Assembly: GCA_022574185.1 (NCBI GenBank)
Contig: JACZSM010000004.1
Span: 27,446 to 91,445, forward strand
Length of the DNA: 64,000 bases
Source of the DNA: Pseudomonadota bacterium
Lineage (GTDB): Bacteria; Pseudomonadota; Gammaproteobacteria; Steroidobacterales; Woeseiaceae
Reading direction: 5' to 3'
The position numbers and the translations under genes are program-made. Of the stretch, positions 45,282 to 55,071 are shown one piece after another. The notes under the pieces are model-generated. The model was not told where the DNA came from, searched no databases, and worked only from the letters and a program-made list of their open reading frames with translations. Each line of letters opens with the position of its first letter. Within the stretch, counting starts at the first letter, position 1.

Positions 45282-45655
45282 GCATCGAACCCTACAGTAC
45301 CCGGGTGCGCGCGCTATTCGACACTCCCGCGCACGCGGGAGGCCTGGACGATGCTGCGAGCTCCAGCATCGACGATCAGGGTGTGCGTATTCAGTTGTTT
45401 GCGCAGGTGGAAGCAGGCAGCATTCGTGGCTTGAGATTTCGGGCCTGGGGCTGTCCGCACGTGATTGCAGCTGCCGAAGCCTTCTGTGAATGCTACGAGG
45501 GTCGACAAGCTTCGGACCTCAGCGACTTCACAGCTTCGGAACTTATGCAAAGTCTCCCTGTACCCATAGAGAAGAGCGGACGTATACTCGTCATTGAGGA
45601 CGCAGTGCGATCGCTTGGCAAGGTGCTCTGCGGGACCTCGGAACCACATGACTAA
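45278..45655 (+). CDS. IscU/NifU-N-like protein missing most cluster ligands
   Basis: A 125-aa protein homologous to the Fe-S scaffold IscU, seen in YSTRVRALFDTPAHAGGLDD (IscU: YSEKVIDHYENPRNVGSFD) and GLRFRAWGCPHVIAAAEA (IscU: ARFKTYGCGSAIASSS). Only one of the standard ligands, Cys59 (IscU Cys63), is retained. The CGD motif is absent, the HCS motif corresponds to KSGRILVIEDAV, and the HscA-binding LPPVK is LPVPI. Extra cysteines are at 70, 72 and 118. It is in the isc operon between iscS and iscA, overlapping iscS by 4 bp; no hscA, hscB or fdx follows. Whether it can hold a cluster is open. Confidence 0.75.
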   Translation: MSIEPYSTRVRALFDTPAHAGGLDDAASSSIDDQGVRIQLFAQVEAGSIRGLRFRAWGCPHVIAAAEAFCECYEGRQASDLSDFTASELMQSLPVPIEKSGRILVIEDAVRSLGKVLCGTSEPHD

Positions 45656-45667
45656 AGAAGACAGAAC

Positions 45668-45991
45668 ATGGCAATTTCGTTGACAGAATCGGCGGCCGAG
45701 CGCGTGCACCAGTATCTCGAGGCGCGCGGCGAGGGCATTGGACTGCGTTTGGGTATCACGGCGACCGGCTGCTCGGGCTATTCGTACCTGATTAATTTCG
45801 CCGACGAGATCAAGACGGACGATGTCGTGTTCGAAGACAGGGGAATCAAGATCATAGTCGACGCCGAGGCCCTGAAGCTCATTGATGGCACCGAGGTCGA
45901 TTTCGTCAAGAATGGCCTTAACGAGGCTTTTAGCTTCAAGAATCCGAACATCACAGGCGAATGCGGCTGTGGCGAAAGCTTCACGATCTAA
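45668..45991 (+). CDS. iscA: A-type iron-sulfur cluster carrier IscA
   Basis: A 107-aa A-type carrier that delivers Fe-S clusters to apo-proteins. The three conserved cysteines are present: ITATGCSGYSY and the C-terminal CGCGESF. Length, start (MAISLTESAAERV) and motif spacing all fit IscA. It follows the IscU-like gene by 12 bp and precedes ndk by 32 bp. Unlike the IscU-like neighbour, it has a fully standard site. Confidence 0.95.
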   Translation: MAISLTESAAERVHQYLEARGEGIGLRLGITATGCSGYSYLINFADEIKTDDVVFEDRGIKIIVDAEALKLIDGTEVDFVKNGLNEAFSFKNPNITGECGCGESFTI

Positions 45992-46023
45992 AGTAAAATT
46001 GACCGTCTAATAAGGAATAATCA

Positions 46024-46455
46024 ATGGCCGTTGAGCAAACGCTCTCAATCATCAAGCCAGACGGTGTGCAAAAAAACCTGGTCGGCGAGATTTACGGCCG
46101 ATTCGAGAAGTCAGGGTTGCAACTCGTCGCTGCAAGAATGATGCACCTCACGAGCGAACAGGCACAAAGCTTCTACGCTGTGCATGCGGAGCGCGCGTTC
46201 TTCAATGACCTTGTCAGTTACATGACATCCGGCCCTGTGATGGTCCAGGTACTCGAAGGAGACGACGCCATCGCCAGGAATCGGGAAATAATGGGAGCCA
46301 CCAATCCTGCTGACGCGGACCCGGCGACGATTCGTGCGGACTTTGGCGAAAGTATTGAGGAAAATATCGTGCATGGCTCGGATGGCGTGGAGTCGGCGAT
46401 CGCGGAAATTGCGTTCTTTTTCCGCGACGACGGCGTCTGTCCGAGAACCCGATAG
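46024..46455 (+). CDS. ndk: Nucleoside diphosphate kinase
   Basis: Transfers the gamma-phosphate of ATP to nucleoside diphosphates. 143 aa. Blocks: [58 protein letters not shown] and the phosphohistidine motif [12 protein letters not shown]. Ends EIAFFF, standard. AAGGAA precedes the ATG by about 8 bp. Confidence 0.97.
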   Translation: MAVEQTLSIIKPDGVQKNLVGEIYGRFEKSGLQLVAARMMHLTSEQAQSFYAVHAERAFFNDLVSYMTSGPVMVQVLEGDDAIARNREIMGATNPADADPATIRADFGESIEENIVHGSDGVESAIAEIAFFFRDDGVCPRTR

Positions 46456-46463
46456 GAATTCAA

Positions 46464-47570
46464 TTGCACCAAGTTGCTGACAGGGAAAATCTTTTAGGAC
46501 TGCCGCAAAGCGGTCTTGAGGCTTACTTCGCCGCAATGGGCGAGAAGCCGTATCACGCGCGCCAGGTAATGCGGTGGATGTATCAGCGAGGAGTAACGGA
46601 CTTCGAGCAGATGAGCGATCTGTCGAAATCATTGCGACAACGTCTTTCCGGGTCCGCTGTCATCGAGTTGCCGAAGGTTCTGTCACAGCATGATTCGGTC
46701 GATGGGACGGTCAAGTGGCTATTCGCCAGCGGCATGGGTCAGGCCGTTGAAGCCGTGTTCATTCCCGAGCCAGGTCGTGGCACTCTGTGTATCTCGTCGC
46801 AGGTCGGTTGCGCGCTCGATTGCGTGTTTTGTGCGACCGGCGCGCAGGGCTTTAATAAAAACCTCACGGCCGCAGAGATCATCGGCCAGGTTTGGCACGC
46901 GACTCAGACACTGCCGCGGCGCAGCAATGGCGGATTCGCTGTGACCAACGTCGTGTTCATGGGCATGGGCGAACCGCTGGCGAACTACCGTTGTCTTGTA
47001 CCAGCCCTGGATTTGCTGCTGTCCGATCTCGCCTACGGGCTGTCGCGACGACGAGTGACTGTCAGCACAGTGGGCATCGTGGCGCACATCGATCGGCTGG
47101 GCGACGAGTGCAATGTGGCGCTGGCCGTGTCCTTGCATGCACCCAACAATGCATTGCGTGATCGGCTCGTGCCCATTAACAGGGTGCATCCGATCGAGGA
47201 ATTGCTTGAGACCTGTTGGCGCTACGCGGCCAAACATGCCAATCGGTTCATCACTTTTGAGTACGTCATGCTGCGCGGCGTCAACGACTCGCTCAAGCAT
47301 GCCGATGAGCTCGTGGACTTGCTCAAGGGCAAGCCGGCCAAGGTCAATCTGATTCCGTTCAACGCGTTCGCCGGCACGGAGTTTTCGCGTTCGGCGGCGG
47401 ACACGATTCGGCAATTCCAGGACAGACTCCGGTATCGTGGGCTGGTTGCCACCACACGCAAGACCCGCGGTGACGATATCAATGCGGCGTGCGGCCAATT
47501 GGCTGGTAAAGTGAGAGACCGGGTACGTAGTCGTTTAAGCGAGAAACACATGAGGATGGCGTCGGCGTGA
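46464..47570 (+). CDS. rlmN: Dual-specificity 23S rRNA/tRNA adenine-C2 methyltransferase RlmN
   Basis: Radical-SAM methyltransferase of A2503 in 23S rRNA and A37 in tRNAs. The cluster motif is CALDCVFC within TLCISSQVGCALDCVFCATGAQGF, GMGEPLANY follows, and the C-terminal DINAACGQL contains the methyl-carrying cysteine. 368 aa. The start is a TTG at 46464 with an AGGA 6 bp upstream, 8 bp after ndk; no ATG gives a better N-terminus. It overlaps the following pilW-like GTG by 4 bp. Confidence 0.96.
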   Translation: MHQVADRENLLGLPQSGLEAYFAAMGEKPYHARQVMRWMYQRGVTDFEQMSDLSKSLRQRLSGSAVIELPKVLSQHDSVDGTVKWLFASGMGQAVEAVFIPEPGRGTLCISSQVGCALDCVFCATGAQGFNKNLTAAEIIGQVWHATQTLPRRSNGGFAVTNVVFMGMGEPLANYRCLVPALDLLLSDLAYGLSRRRVTVSTVGIVAHIDRLGDECNVALAVSLHAPNNALRDRLVPINRVHPIEELLETCWRYAAKHANRFITFEYVMLRGVNDSLKHADELVDLLKGKPAKVNLIPFNAFAGTEFSRSAADTIRQFQDRLRYRGLVATTRKTRGDDINAACGQLAGKVRDRVRSRLSEKHMRMASA

Positions 47571-48328
47571 GCAAGAGCGATCGATTTTGGCTGGGAGGGG
47601 CAGTATTCCTGCTGATGGCAGGTTGTATTTCGACGACGACCGGACGAACGGGGCCAAATGCGGACCGGAGCGATGCCGCGCAACTCAATTACGAGCTTGG
47701 CGCGCGCTACTACAAGATGGGCAACTATGAGCGGTCGCGGGATCGACTGCTGTATTCTATCGAGCTCGAACCCAAGCGCGCCATCGCTCACTCAACCTTG
47801 GCATTGGCCTATGAGCAACTGGGAAAATTGCGCCTGGCCGGTCTGTCCTACGAGAAAGCCATTCGAGTTGCGCCTCGAAACTTCGACGTTCTCAATATCT
47901 ATGCCGTGTTTCTGTGTCGGCAAAGTCGCTTTAGCGACGCAGAAGGTTATTTCGATCGCGCCTTGCGCGCGCCGGAGAACGACAATACCGAGATCATGCT
48001 GACGAATGCTGGCGTTTGTATGACACAGAAACCCGATCTCGCCAAAGCCGAATCGTTTTTTCGCCGTGCGCTTGATATAAGGCCGAATTATGGCGAAGCG
48101 CTCTTGCAAATGTGTCTGCTAAAGCACTCGCAGGGTGACGATCTTAACGCTCGCGCATTTCTACAGCGCTACCTGAACCGAAATCCGCCGTCGGCACCCG
48201 TGTTGTATCTGGGATTGCAGATTGAGGCGAACCTCGGCGACGAGCGTGCGAGAACAGACTATTCGAACCGCATCTTGCGCGAGTACCCGGCGTCTGCGGA
48301 AGCCCGGCACATACTGGGATCCGGATAG
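47567..48328 (+). CDS. pilW: Type IV pilus biogenesis/stability lipoprotein PilW (PilF)
   Basis: A 253-aa outer-membrane lipoprotein (lipobox LMAGC) built of TPR helices, such as QLNYELGARYYKMGNYERSRDRLLYSIELEPKRAIAHSTLALAYEQLGKLRLAG and NYGEALLQMCLLKHSQGDD. In pseudomonads PilW/PilF assists assembly of the PilQ secretin; the gene is in the same spot in many genomes, between rlmN and rodZ. Start GTG 47567. No other pilus gene is in the window. Confidence 0.9.
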   Translation: MSKSDRFWLGGAVFLLMAGCISTTTGRTGPNADRSDAAQLNYELGARYYKMGNYERSRDRLLYSIELEPKRAIAHSTLALAYEQLGKLRLAGLSYEKAIRVAPRNFDVLNIYAVFLCRQSRFSDAEGYFDRALRAPENDNTEIMLTNAGVCMTQKPDLAKAESFFRRALDIRPNYGEALLQMCLLKHSQGDDLNARAFLQRYLNRNPPSAPVLYLGLQIEANLGDERARTDYSNRILREYPASAEARHILGSG

Positions 48329-48330
48329 AC

Positions 48331-49158
48331 ATGAGCGACGATCAGGACAATCCTGTCGATGCGCGGCCGCAAGACGAGCGGGCCGGACCGGTTGGCGGCG
48401 AACGTCTTGCAGAGGCGCGGCGCGAACAACAGATAAGTGTCCTTGAGATTGCCAAGGAACTGCATCTCGATGAGCCGAAAGTTCGCGCGCTCGAGCAGAA
48501 TGATTTCGACGTACTCGGCGCACCCGTATTCGCCAAGGGCCACCTGCGCAAATACGCACAACTTGTTGGTGTCGATGCCGACGACGTATTTGCCGACTAC
48601 TATCGCCTGACCCGATCGACTGCACTGCCGCCAATTGTTACCGGTCGAACCAAACCCCGGCGGGAGATACCGCCTGGCCCGTGGATCGCCGTAATCATCG
48701 TCGTGCTGGCTGCAGCGCTTGCCTATTGGTTGTTTTCGCTGCGAGGTCAAGTTGCCCCACCCGATATGCAACCCTCGCAGGACGCCGAACCGGCGACAAA
48801 CATTTTGTCTGACTATCGCGACACGGTTCTGCTCGCCGCCGCATTGCCTGTCGACGAACCAGCCACCACCCAAGCGCTGCCCGCGCGAGTCGAGCAGACA
48901 TTGGCCGCTGGCGAGCTGCGTTTATCCGTGAGTTTCTCAGGCGATTGCTGGACTGAAATCACTGACGCCGACGGCAATCGGCTGTTTTTCAATATGGGGC
49001 GACGCGGACAGACGATTGATGTGAGTGGCAGAGCGCCATTGACGGTGTTGTTTGGTAATGTCGACAACGTCGAAGCCCGCGTCAACGATAGTCCCTATAC
49101 AATTTCGACGGCCGATCAATCCGATCGGACCGTACGCCTGACGATTCTCATTCCATAA
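48331..49158 (+). CDS. rodZ: Cytoskeletal protein RodZ
   Basis: Bitopic inner-membrane protein (275 aa) that connects MreB to the peptidoglycan machinery. The N-terminal cytosolic helix-turn-helix ([62 protein letters not shown]) is the MreB-binding domain; a TM helix follows ([20 protein letters not shown], about 112-131); the C-terminal periplasmic domain carries the family's [38 protein letters not shown]. It starts 2 bp after pilW. In most gammaproteobacteria ispG follows, but here hisS is directly next. Confidence 0.95.
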   Translation: MSDDQDNPVDARPQDERAGPVGGERLAEARREQQISVLEIAKELHLDEPKVRALEQNDFDVLGAPVFAKGHLRKYAQLVGVDADDVFADYYRLTRSTALPPIVTGRTKPRREIPPGPWIAVIIVVLAAALAYWLFSLRGQVAPPDMQPSQDAEPATNILSDYRDTVLLAAALPVDEPATTQALPARVEQTLAAGELRLSVSFSGDCWTEITDADGNRLFFNMGRRGQTIDVSGRAPLTVLFGNVDNVEARVNDSPYTISTADQSDRTVRLTILIP

Positions 49159-49166
49159 AAAAAACT

Positions 49167-50447
49167 GTGAAGCTCAAAGCTATACGGGGAATGAACGATA
49201 TCCTGCCGGATGCGACTGGCACCTGGCGATATCTTGAGTCGGTCGTAAGCAACATCGTACAGTCGTATGGTTACGCCGAGATTCGCTTGCCATTGCTCGA
49301 GCAAACCGAGTTGTTTCGACGCTCGATCGGCGAAGTCACTGACATCGTCGAGAAAGAAATGTATACGTTTCTCGATCGCAACGGTGAAAGCCTGACTTTA
49401 CGTCCGGAGGCGACGGCAGGCATTGTACGAGCCGGCATCACGAACGGTCTCTTGTACAACCAAAAACAAAAACTCTGGACGGCAGGGCCGATGTTCCGTT
49501 ACGAGAAACCGCAAAAAGGCCGCTACCGCCAGTTCAATCAGTTCGACGTCGAGGCATTGGGTTACACAGGTCCGGACGCTGACGCTGAGCTCATTATCAT
49601 GAGTGCGAGGATCTGGCAGCGGCTGGGAATTTCCCGACTGGTGCTCGAAATCAACTCGCTCGGGTCGCCCGAGTCCCGGGGCCATTATCGCGAAGCTCTC
49701 GTCAAATATTTTTCGGGCGTGAAAAATCAGCTTGATAAGGATAGTATTCGCCGCCTTGAGCAGAATCCGTTACGGATTCTTGATAGTAAGAATCCTGATA
49801 TGCAGGCCATCGTTGCGGCGGCACCCGTAATGCTGGATTTTCTCGATGCCGAATCTGATGAGCATTTTCAGCAACTTAAGGCACTACTTGACGTTGCTGG
49901 CGTGGATTTCACGATCAATCCACGGCTCGTTCGAGGACTCGATTATTACAATCGCACGGTATTCGAATGGGTCACCGATGCGCTGGGATCGCAGGGAGCG
50001 GTCTGTTCGGGAGGGCGATATGACGGGCTCGTCGAGAAACTCGGCGGGCAGGCGACGCCGGCGGTCGGTTGGGCCATGGGATTCGAGCGCCTGGTGGCGC
50101 TCTTTGCAGCAAGTGGCGGCAGTGCGCCGATTGAGAACGTCGATGTCTACCTCGTCGCAGTAGGCGACCAGGCAATAACGCGGGCTTTCGCCATAGCGGA
50201 GCAGTTGCGCGACAGTATTGCGGGCATCAGGGTCGAGCTGAACCTCGGTGGCGGCAGCTTCAAGTCGCAGCTGAAACGGGCCGACAAGAGCAATGCAGAC
50301 TATGCGCTGATACTCGGCGAGCAGGAAGTCGCGGCTGCGCGAATTGGATTGAAACCATTACGCAGTAATGAGGATCAAAGCAGCATCGCATTGAATGAGC
50401 TGGCGGCAACGCTGGCGGAAAAATTGGGAAAAGTGGCTGATTTGTAA
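49167..50447 (+). CDS. hisS: Histidyl-tRNA synthetase
   Basis: Class II synthetase of 426 aa. Motif 1 is near IRGMNDILP...[14 protein letters not shown]; motif 2 is [29 protein letters not shown]; the histidine-specific blocks are [14 protein letters not shown] and [18 protein letters not shown]; motif 3 is [13 protein letters not shown]. The C-terminal anticodon domain follows (DVYLVAVGD). Start GTG 49167 just after rodZ. Confidence 0.97.
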   Translation: MKLKAIRGMNDILPDATGTWRYLESVVSNIVQSYGYAEIRLPLLEQTELFRRSIGEVTDIVEKEMYTFLDRNGESLTLRPEATAGIVRAGITNGLLYNQKQKLWTAGPMFRYEKPQKGRYRQFNQFDVEALGYTGPDADAELIIMSARIWQRLGISRLVLEINSLGSPESRGHYREALVKYFSGVKNQLDKDSIRRLEQNPLRILDSKNPDMQAIVAAAPVMLDFLDAESDEHFQQLKALLDVAGVDFTINPRLVRGLDYYNRTVFEWVTDALGSQGAVCSGGRYDGLVEKLGGQATPAVGWAMGFERLVALFAASGGSAPIENVDVYLVAVGDQAITRAFAIAEQLRDSIAGIRVELNLGGGSFKSQLKRADKSNADYALILGEQEVAAARIGLKPLRSNEDQSSIALNELAATLAEKLGKVADL

Positions 50448-50476
50448 GCCGCGCAGAGTCAGGAAAGGCGTTATTT

Positions 50477-51220
50477 GTGGACGATTTATTGTCAGAGAAA
50501 GAACAAATTGAGGAAATGCGGGCGTGGTGGTCCGAAAACGGCCGTTATGTGATCGCGGGCGTCGTACTAGCCGCCGGTCTGCTGGTCGGAATAAGCCAGT
50601 ACCGAAGCAGCAAACTGGAGGCGCAGATAGTGGCTTCGGCGCTCTATGAGTCGCTCGCAGAACACGTAGCGGATGGCGATCTCGACGATGCGGAGGCGGT
50701 TGCAGATGACCTGGCGACCAACTACGCCAACACGACCTATGTGGCGCAGTCCAAGCTGGCGATGGCGCGGCTGTACATGGACAAGAATCGTGATCAGGAC
50801 GCCGCCGACGTCCTGAACGAAATGCTTGTTTTAAGTCGCGACGACGAACTCAAGAATATCGGTCGGGTTCGGCTTGCTCGCATCCTGTTGTATCAAGACC
50901 GGGCTCAAGCTGTCGTAGATTTGCTCTCGAATCAAAATATTCCGGCATTTGCGTCGATCTATGACGAGATTCTCGGCGACGCGTATACATTGCTGGGGCG
51001 CGTCGAGGATGCAGGCGACGCCTATCGAAGTGCTTTGGCTGGCACATCGCAAACCGCAACGGTCAGTCGCGGATTGATACAGATGAAGCTCGTTGACCTG
51101 CCCGAAGTGCTAGCAACCCCGGCGGAGCCTGCACAGTCAGACGATGCCGCGGAGCCGATAAGCGCAAGCGCGGCAGAGGCACTCGTCGAAGAGGTCGAAG
51201 AGGCCGGAGAAGCCGAGTGA
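50477..51220 (+). CDS. yfgM: YfgM-family membrane protein (ancillary SecYEG translocon subunit)
   Basis: A 247-aa inner-membrane protein with an N-terminal anchor (GRYVIAGVVLAAGLLVGISQY) and a periplasmic TPR-like region. In E. coli YfgM with PpiD attaches to SecYEG and aids outer-membrane protein delivery. The cytosolic start MDDLLSEKEQIEEMRAWWSENG is the family hallmark. Start GTG 50477. An acidic Ala/Glu-rich tail ends the protein. It lies between hisS and bamB as usual and overlaps bamB by 4 bp. Confidence 0.93.
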   Translation: MDDLLSEKEQIEEMRAWWSENGRYVIAGVVLAAGLLVGISQYRSSKLEAQIVASALYESLAEHVADGDLDDAEAVADDLATNYANTTYVAQSKLAMARLYMDKNRDQDAADVLNEMLVLSRDDELKNIGRVRLARILLYQDRAQAVVDLLSNQNIPAFASIYDEILGDAYTLLGRVEDAGDAYRSALAGTSQTATVSRGLIQMKLVDLPEVLATPAEPAQSDDAAEPISASAAEALVEEVEEAGEAE

Positions 51221-52422
51221 GAAACCTTATGCGCACGATCGGCGTGATCAGTGCTGCGACCTTACTGTCATCTTGCGGTATTTTTGGCGGCAGCGATGAC
51301 GACGAGGAGACCACTCCAAAAGAACTCGTGGACATCGTCACGACAGTGACGGTCAAGCGGCTTTGGAGCGCCAAGATTGGTGATGAGGCAGAATTTCTTC
51401 GCGTCGCACTGCGACCAGCCGGCGACGGCAACCGTATTTACGCGGCAAGCCGGGACGGCAATGTCGTCGCATTTGATCCCGAAACGGGCAAGCAGGTTTG
51501 GCGCACTGAGCTAGGCATTGAGCTGTCGGCTGGTCCGGGAGTCGGCGAGAATCTGGTTGTTGTCGCAGCGGGCGACGGCATCCTGATCGCGCTCGATGCG
51601 AAGTCGGGCACTGAAAAGTGGCGTGCGAATGTTTCGGGCGAGGCTCTGTCGCAACCCGTCATCAAGAACGATATGGTCGTTGTCATTACCGTCGACAGTC
51701 GCCTGCGTGGCATATCGGCGTTTGATGGTAGCGAGCGCTGGATCATTGAGCAATCGCCACCGCGACTGACAATACGTGGTTCCGCGACCCCCGCCGTGGT
51801 GGGCAATACTGTCATTGCAGGGTTCGATAACGGTCGTCTTGTGGCCGTTGATCTTGCAAGCGGCGACATCCAGTGGGAATCAGTTTTGTCGCCGCCGACC
51901 GGTCGCTCGGACCTGGAGCGCCTGGCGGATATCGATGGCCTGATCAGTGTGGTCGGCCAGGACATTTATGCGTCGGGGTATCAGGGTCGCGTTGCGGCGC
52001 TCGCATCAGAGTCAGGGCAAATTCTGTGGTCTCGCGAGATTTCCTCATTTGAAGGCGTATCTGCAGACTGGAATAATGTCTATACGGTAGAGGAAAGCGG
52101 CGAAATTGTTGCACTGTTACGGCGCAATGGCACCGAGATATGGCGGCAAGACTCATTGCTTCGCCGCGAACCGACATTGCCGATATCGTTTCACACGACC
52201 GTCGTCGTTGGCGATCTTGAGGGCTACCTGCATTTCTTCAACAATGCAGACGGAGAACCGGTGGCACGATTGCGCATGGGCAGACAGGCAATTTCGAGCG
52301 AACCGGTCGTTGTTGCGGATCGTCTGTATGTGCAGAGTGATTCGGGCAAAATTGCAGCTTACGCGGTTCAAGAACCGCAACGGCCACGTAACACGCCCGA
52401 CATCGCAGACGAAGGCGTCTGA
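51217..52422 (+). CDS. bamB: Outer-membrane protein assembly factor BamB
   Basis: Lipoprotein of the BAM complex (401 aa) with lipobox LLSSC and an eight-bladed beta-propeller built of PQQ-like repeats (e.g. GNVVAFDPETGKQVWRTEL, GILIALDAKSGTEKWRANV, LVAVDLASGDIQWE). Start is GTG 51217, overlapping yfgM, with GGAG about 8 bp upstream; ATG 51229 would also give a full signal peptide. The tail QRPRNTPDIADEGV is unstructured. Confidence 0.95.
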   Translation: MRNLMRTIGVISAATLLSSCGIFGGSDDDEETTPKELVDIVTTVTVKRLWSAKIGDEAEFLRVALRPAGDGNRIYAASRDGNVVAFDPETGKQVWRTELGIELSAGPGVGENLVVVAAGDGILIALDAKSGTEKWRANVSGEALSQPVIKNDMVVVITVDSRLRGISAFDGSERWIIEQSPPRLTIRGSATPAVVGNTVIAGFDNGRLVAVDLASGDIQWESVLSPPTGRSDLERLADIDGLISVVGQDIYASGYQGRVAALASESGQILWSREISSFEGVSADWNNVYTVEESGEIVALLRRNGTEIWRQDSLLRREPTLPISFHTTVVVGDLEGYLHFFNNADGEPVARLRMGRQAISSEPVVVADRLYVQSDSGKIAAYAVQEPQRPRNTPDIADEGV

Positions 52423-52443
52423 CGGACCGGCTGAAGGGTTCCA

Positions 52444-53841
52444 ATGCTTCCCGTTATTGCGCTCATCGGTCGACCAAACGTCGGCAAATCGACGCTTTTC
52501 AATCGTCTGACGCGATCGCGTGACGCACTCGTCGCCGACTTTCCTGGACTGACCCGGGATCGACAGTACGGTTACGGCAAGCTCGGGCCGATTCCGTACC
52601 TCGTCATCGATACTGGCGGCGTCGCTGGAGGAGAGGTCGGTATCAAAGAACTCATGGTCGAGCAAACGATGCGCGCCTTTGAGGAGGCGGATGTCTCGAT
52701 CATCATGGTCGACGGGCGCAGCGGATTAACCGCTGCCGACGAGCATGTCGCCGACCTTGCGCGCAGACATGCGTCGAAAACCTGGCTTGTCGTCAACAAG
52801 GCTGAGGGCATGGATAGCGACATCGCCGCGATCGAGTTTCACGGTCTGGGACTGGGCGAACCGATCGCGATATCTGCAGCACACGGCGATCGAATCGCTG
52901 CGCTGATGGATGCAGTACTCGGCGATTTCGAGCCCGGCACCGCTGATGAACCCGACCATCCCGACGATGATGACCACGAGTTGCGTATCGCCGTTATCGG
53001 CCGGCCCAATGTTGGCAAGTCCACGCTGATCAACCGGATGATTGGCGAAGACCGGCTCGTCGTGTTCGATGAGCCGGGCACAACACGTGACAGTGTTTCC
53101 GTACCGTTCGTGCGCAACGATCGCAAGTACGAGTTGATCGACACAGCAGGTATTCGGCGACGCGCCAGGGTTCACGAGACAATCGAGAAATTCAGCATCA
53201 TTAAAGCGTTGCAGGCCATCGAGCGTGCGGAAGTCATCATTGCCGTACTTGACGCCCAAGAAGGCATCACGGAACAGGACGTCAGTTTGCTCGGTCTCGT
53301 GCTTGAACGCGGGCGGGCACTCGTCATTGTGACCAACAAGTGGGACGGCCTGACGGCCGCCGAGCGCAAACATATCCGTGACGAACTCGATCGCCGCCTG
53401 CCATTTCTCGACTTCGCCGAACGCATCACGATCTCCGCCTTGCATGGCACGGCGGTTGGCGACCTGTTACCTGCTGTCGAACGCGCTTATCGTGCCGCGA
53501 CGCGCGACCTGTCGACGTCCGATCTGACTCGTGAGCTTGAGAGTGCAGTGACGGCACATCCGCCGCCACTGGTACGCGGACGACGTATCCGATTGCGTTA
53601 TGCGCATCAGGGCGGGCGCAATCCGCCCGTCATCGTCATTCATGGCAACCAGACCGAACGCGTACCCGAGGCGTATCGACGCTATCTGATTAATCGCTTT
53701 CGCAAAGTATTCAAACTCAAGGGCACGCCTGTGCGCTTGTCGTTGAAGACGGGCAAGAATCCCTACAAAGGAAAACGTAACAAGCTAACGTCGCGCCAGG
53801 AGCAGAAACGCAAGCGACTGATGCGGCACGCCAAACGCTGA
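52444..53841 (+). CDS. der: Ribosome-associated GTPase Der (EngA)
   Basis: Essential double-GTPase needed for 50S ribosome assembly, 465 aa. Both G domains carry GRPNVGKST (about 9-17 and 186-194), DTGG/DTAG switch II, and NKAE/NKWD base-recognition motifs. The C-terminal KH-like domain ([29 protein letters not shown]) precedes a basic tail [21 protein letters not shown]. It closes the bamB operon. Confidence 0.97.
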   Translation: MLPVIALIGRPNVGKSTLFNRLTRSRDALVADFPGLTRDRQYGYGKLGPIPYLVIDTGGVAGGEVGIKELMVEQTMRAFEEADVSIIMVDGRSGLTAADEHVADLARRHASKTWLVVNKAEGMDSDIAAIEFHGLGLGEPIAISAAHGDRIAALMDAVLGDFEPGTADEPDHPDDDDHELRIAVIGRPNVGKSTLINRMIGEDRLVVFDEPGTTRDSVSVPFVRNDRKYELIDTAGIRRRARVHETIEKFSIIKALQAIERAEVIIAVLDAQEGITEQDVSLLGLVLERGRALVIVTNKWDGLTAAERKHIRDELDRRLPFLDFAERITISALHGTAVGDLLPAVERAYRAATRDLSTSDLTRELESAVTAHPPPLVRGRRIRLRYAHQGGRNPPVIVIHGNQTERVPEAYRRYLINRFRKVFKLKGTPVRLSLKTGKNPYKGKRNKLTSRQEQKRKRLMRHAKR

Positions 53842-53883
53842 TCGGTCTGCTATAAGGGACGTCGGGGTTCAGGGAGTCAGAGA

Positions 53884-54978
53884 ATGAGCGCAGCATTCAA
53901 GACCGTCACGATCGAAGGCCGGTTCGCCATGTACCGTGGCGGGTACCTCGAGTCGCCGACGCTGGCTTATGAAACATGGGGTGTTCTCAACGTCGCGCGC
54001 GACAATGGCATACTGATTTTCAGTGGCCTTTCTCCTTCGGCTCACGCCGCAGCGTCGGAGCAAGATCCCTCGGCCGGTTGGTGGGAGGAGATGATTGGAC
54101 CGGGATCGCCGCTGGATACCGATCAGTTTTTCGTTATTGCCGTTAATTCACTCGGCAGTTGCTTTGGCTCAACAGGACCGGCTTCGGTAAATCCGGAGAC
54201 CGGTCAGATCTACCGCCTGAAATTCCCGGTGCTGACAATGGAAGACATTGCCGAGTCGACGCACAGGGTTGTTCTGCACCTCGGCATCGAGCGATTGCAT
54301 GCGGTCATCGGTTGTTCCATGGGCGGCATGAGCGGACTCGCCTATTGCGTGAACCATCCGCAAGCCTGTTCGTCCTTTGTTTCGATTTCGTCGTGTACCA
54401 GCGCATTGCCATTTTCCATTGCCGTGCGCTCGCTGCAGCGCGAAATGATCCGTCGCGACCCCAAATGGCTGGACGGGGAATATGATCCGTCCGAGCCGCC
54501 GCTCATGGGTCAGCGACTCGCCCGCAAGCTCGGCATGATGACCTATCGCTCGGCGCGAGAATGGGAACAGCGTTTTGGTCGCGAGCGAGTGGCCGATAAA
54601 AGTGAGACGGGCGATCAGTTCGGCATTGAGTTCTCGGTTGAATCCTATCTGCAGAATCATGCCGAAAAATTCAGCGGCGCGTTCGACGCCAACTGCTACC
54701 TGTACCTGTCGCGTGCGTCGGATCTATTCGATTTCGCTGAACACGGTAGCTCCCTGGAGGGTGCGTTCGCGCGCCTGCAGTTTGATCGTGCTCTTGTCAT
54801 CAGTGTCGAGACCGACATCCTGTTTCCGCCGCATCAGCAGCGTGAGTTCGCGAAAAGTCTGGCGGCGGTGGGCAGTGATACGAAACTCATCGAGCTCGAT
54901 TGCATCAGGGGCCATGACTCATTCCTTGTCGACATGGACGCCTTCCAGCCGGTCATCCGCGATTTCTTCGCATCGTAA
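53884..54978 (+). CDS. MetX-like serine/homoserine O-acyltransferase (candidate serine O-succinyltransferase)
   Basis: A 364-aa alpha/beta-hydrolase-fold acyltransferase. The nucleophile elbow is VIGCSMGGMSGLAYC, the acid is Asp in SVETDILFP, and the His is in RGHDSFLVDMDAF. Blocks LAYETWG, SAGWWEEMIGPGSPLDTDQFFVIAVNSLGSCFGSTGPASVNPETG and SLQREMIRRDPKWLDGEYD are very close to MetX-like proteins of the Xanthomonas group, which are reported to be serine O-succinyltransferases supplying cysteine synthesis rather than homoserine acetyltransferases. I prefer that function because a CysK is also in the window, but homoserine acylation cannot be excluded. Its TAA stop lies in the next REP element. 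Confidence 0.85.
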   Translation: MSAAFKTVTIEGRFAMYRGGYLESPTLAYETWGVLNVARDNGILIFSGLSPSAHAAASEQDPSAGWWEEMIGPGSPLDTDQFFVIAVNSLGSCFGSTGPASVNPETGQIYRLKFPVLTMEDIAESTHRVVLHLGIERLHAVIGCSMGGMSGLAYCVNHPQACSSFVSISSCTSALPFSIAVRSLQREMIRRDPKWLDGEYDPSEPPLMGQRLARKLGMMTYRSAREWEQRFGRERVADKSETGDQFGIEFSVESYLQNHAEKFSGAFDANCYLYLSRASDLFDFAEHGSSLEGAFARLQFDRALVISVETDILFPPHQQREFAKSLAAVGSDTKLIELDCIRGHDSFLVDMDAFQPVIRDFFAS

Positions 54979-55071
54979 CCCGCCGCGCGGGCGAGCCTGT
55001 CGTCCACTGTGCCGCATTGTTCGATAATCGCCCGCACGTCTCGATCCCGCTTGACGGGAGCAGGCTTCTAC
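54975..55071. repeat. REP-like inverted repeat, copy 7
   Basis: A 97-bp element between two convergent genes. The left end GTAACCCGCCGCGCGGGCGA includes the metX-like TAA stop; the middle has GATAATCGCCCGCACGTCTC and an inner hairpin TCCCGCTTGACGGGA; the right end GCAGGCTTCTAC supplies the TAG stop of the M23 peptidase on the minus strand. Thus one element closes two genes. Confidence 0.8.
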
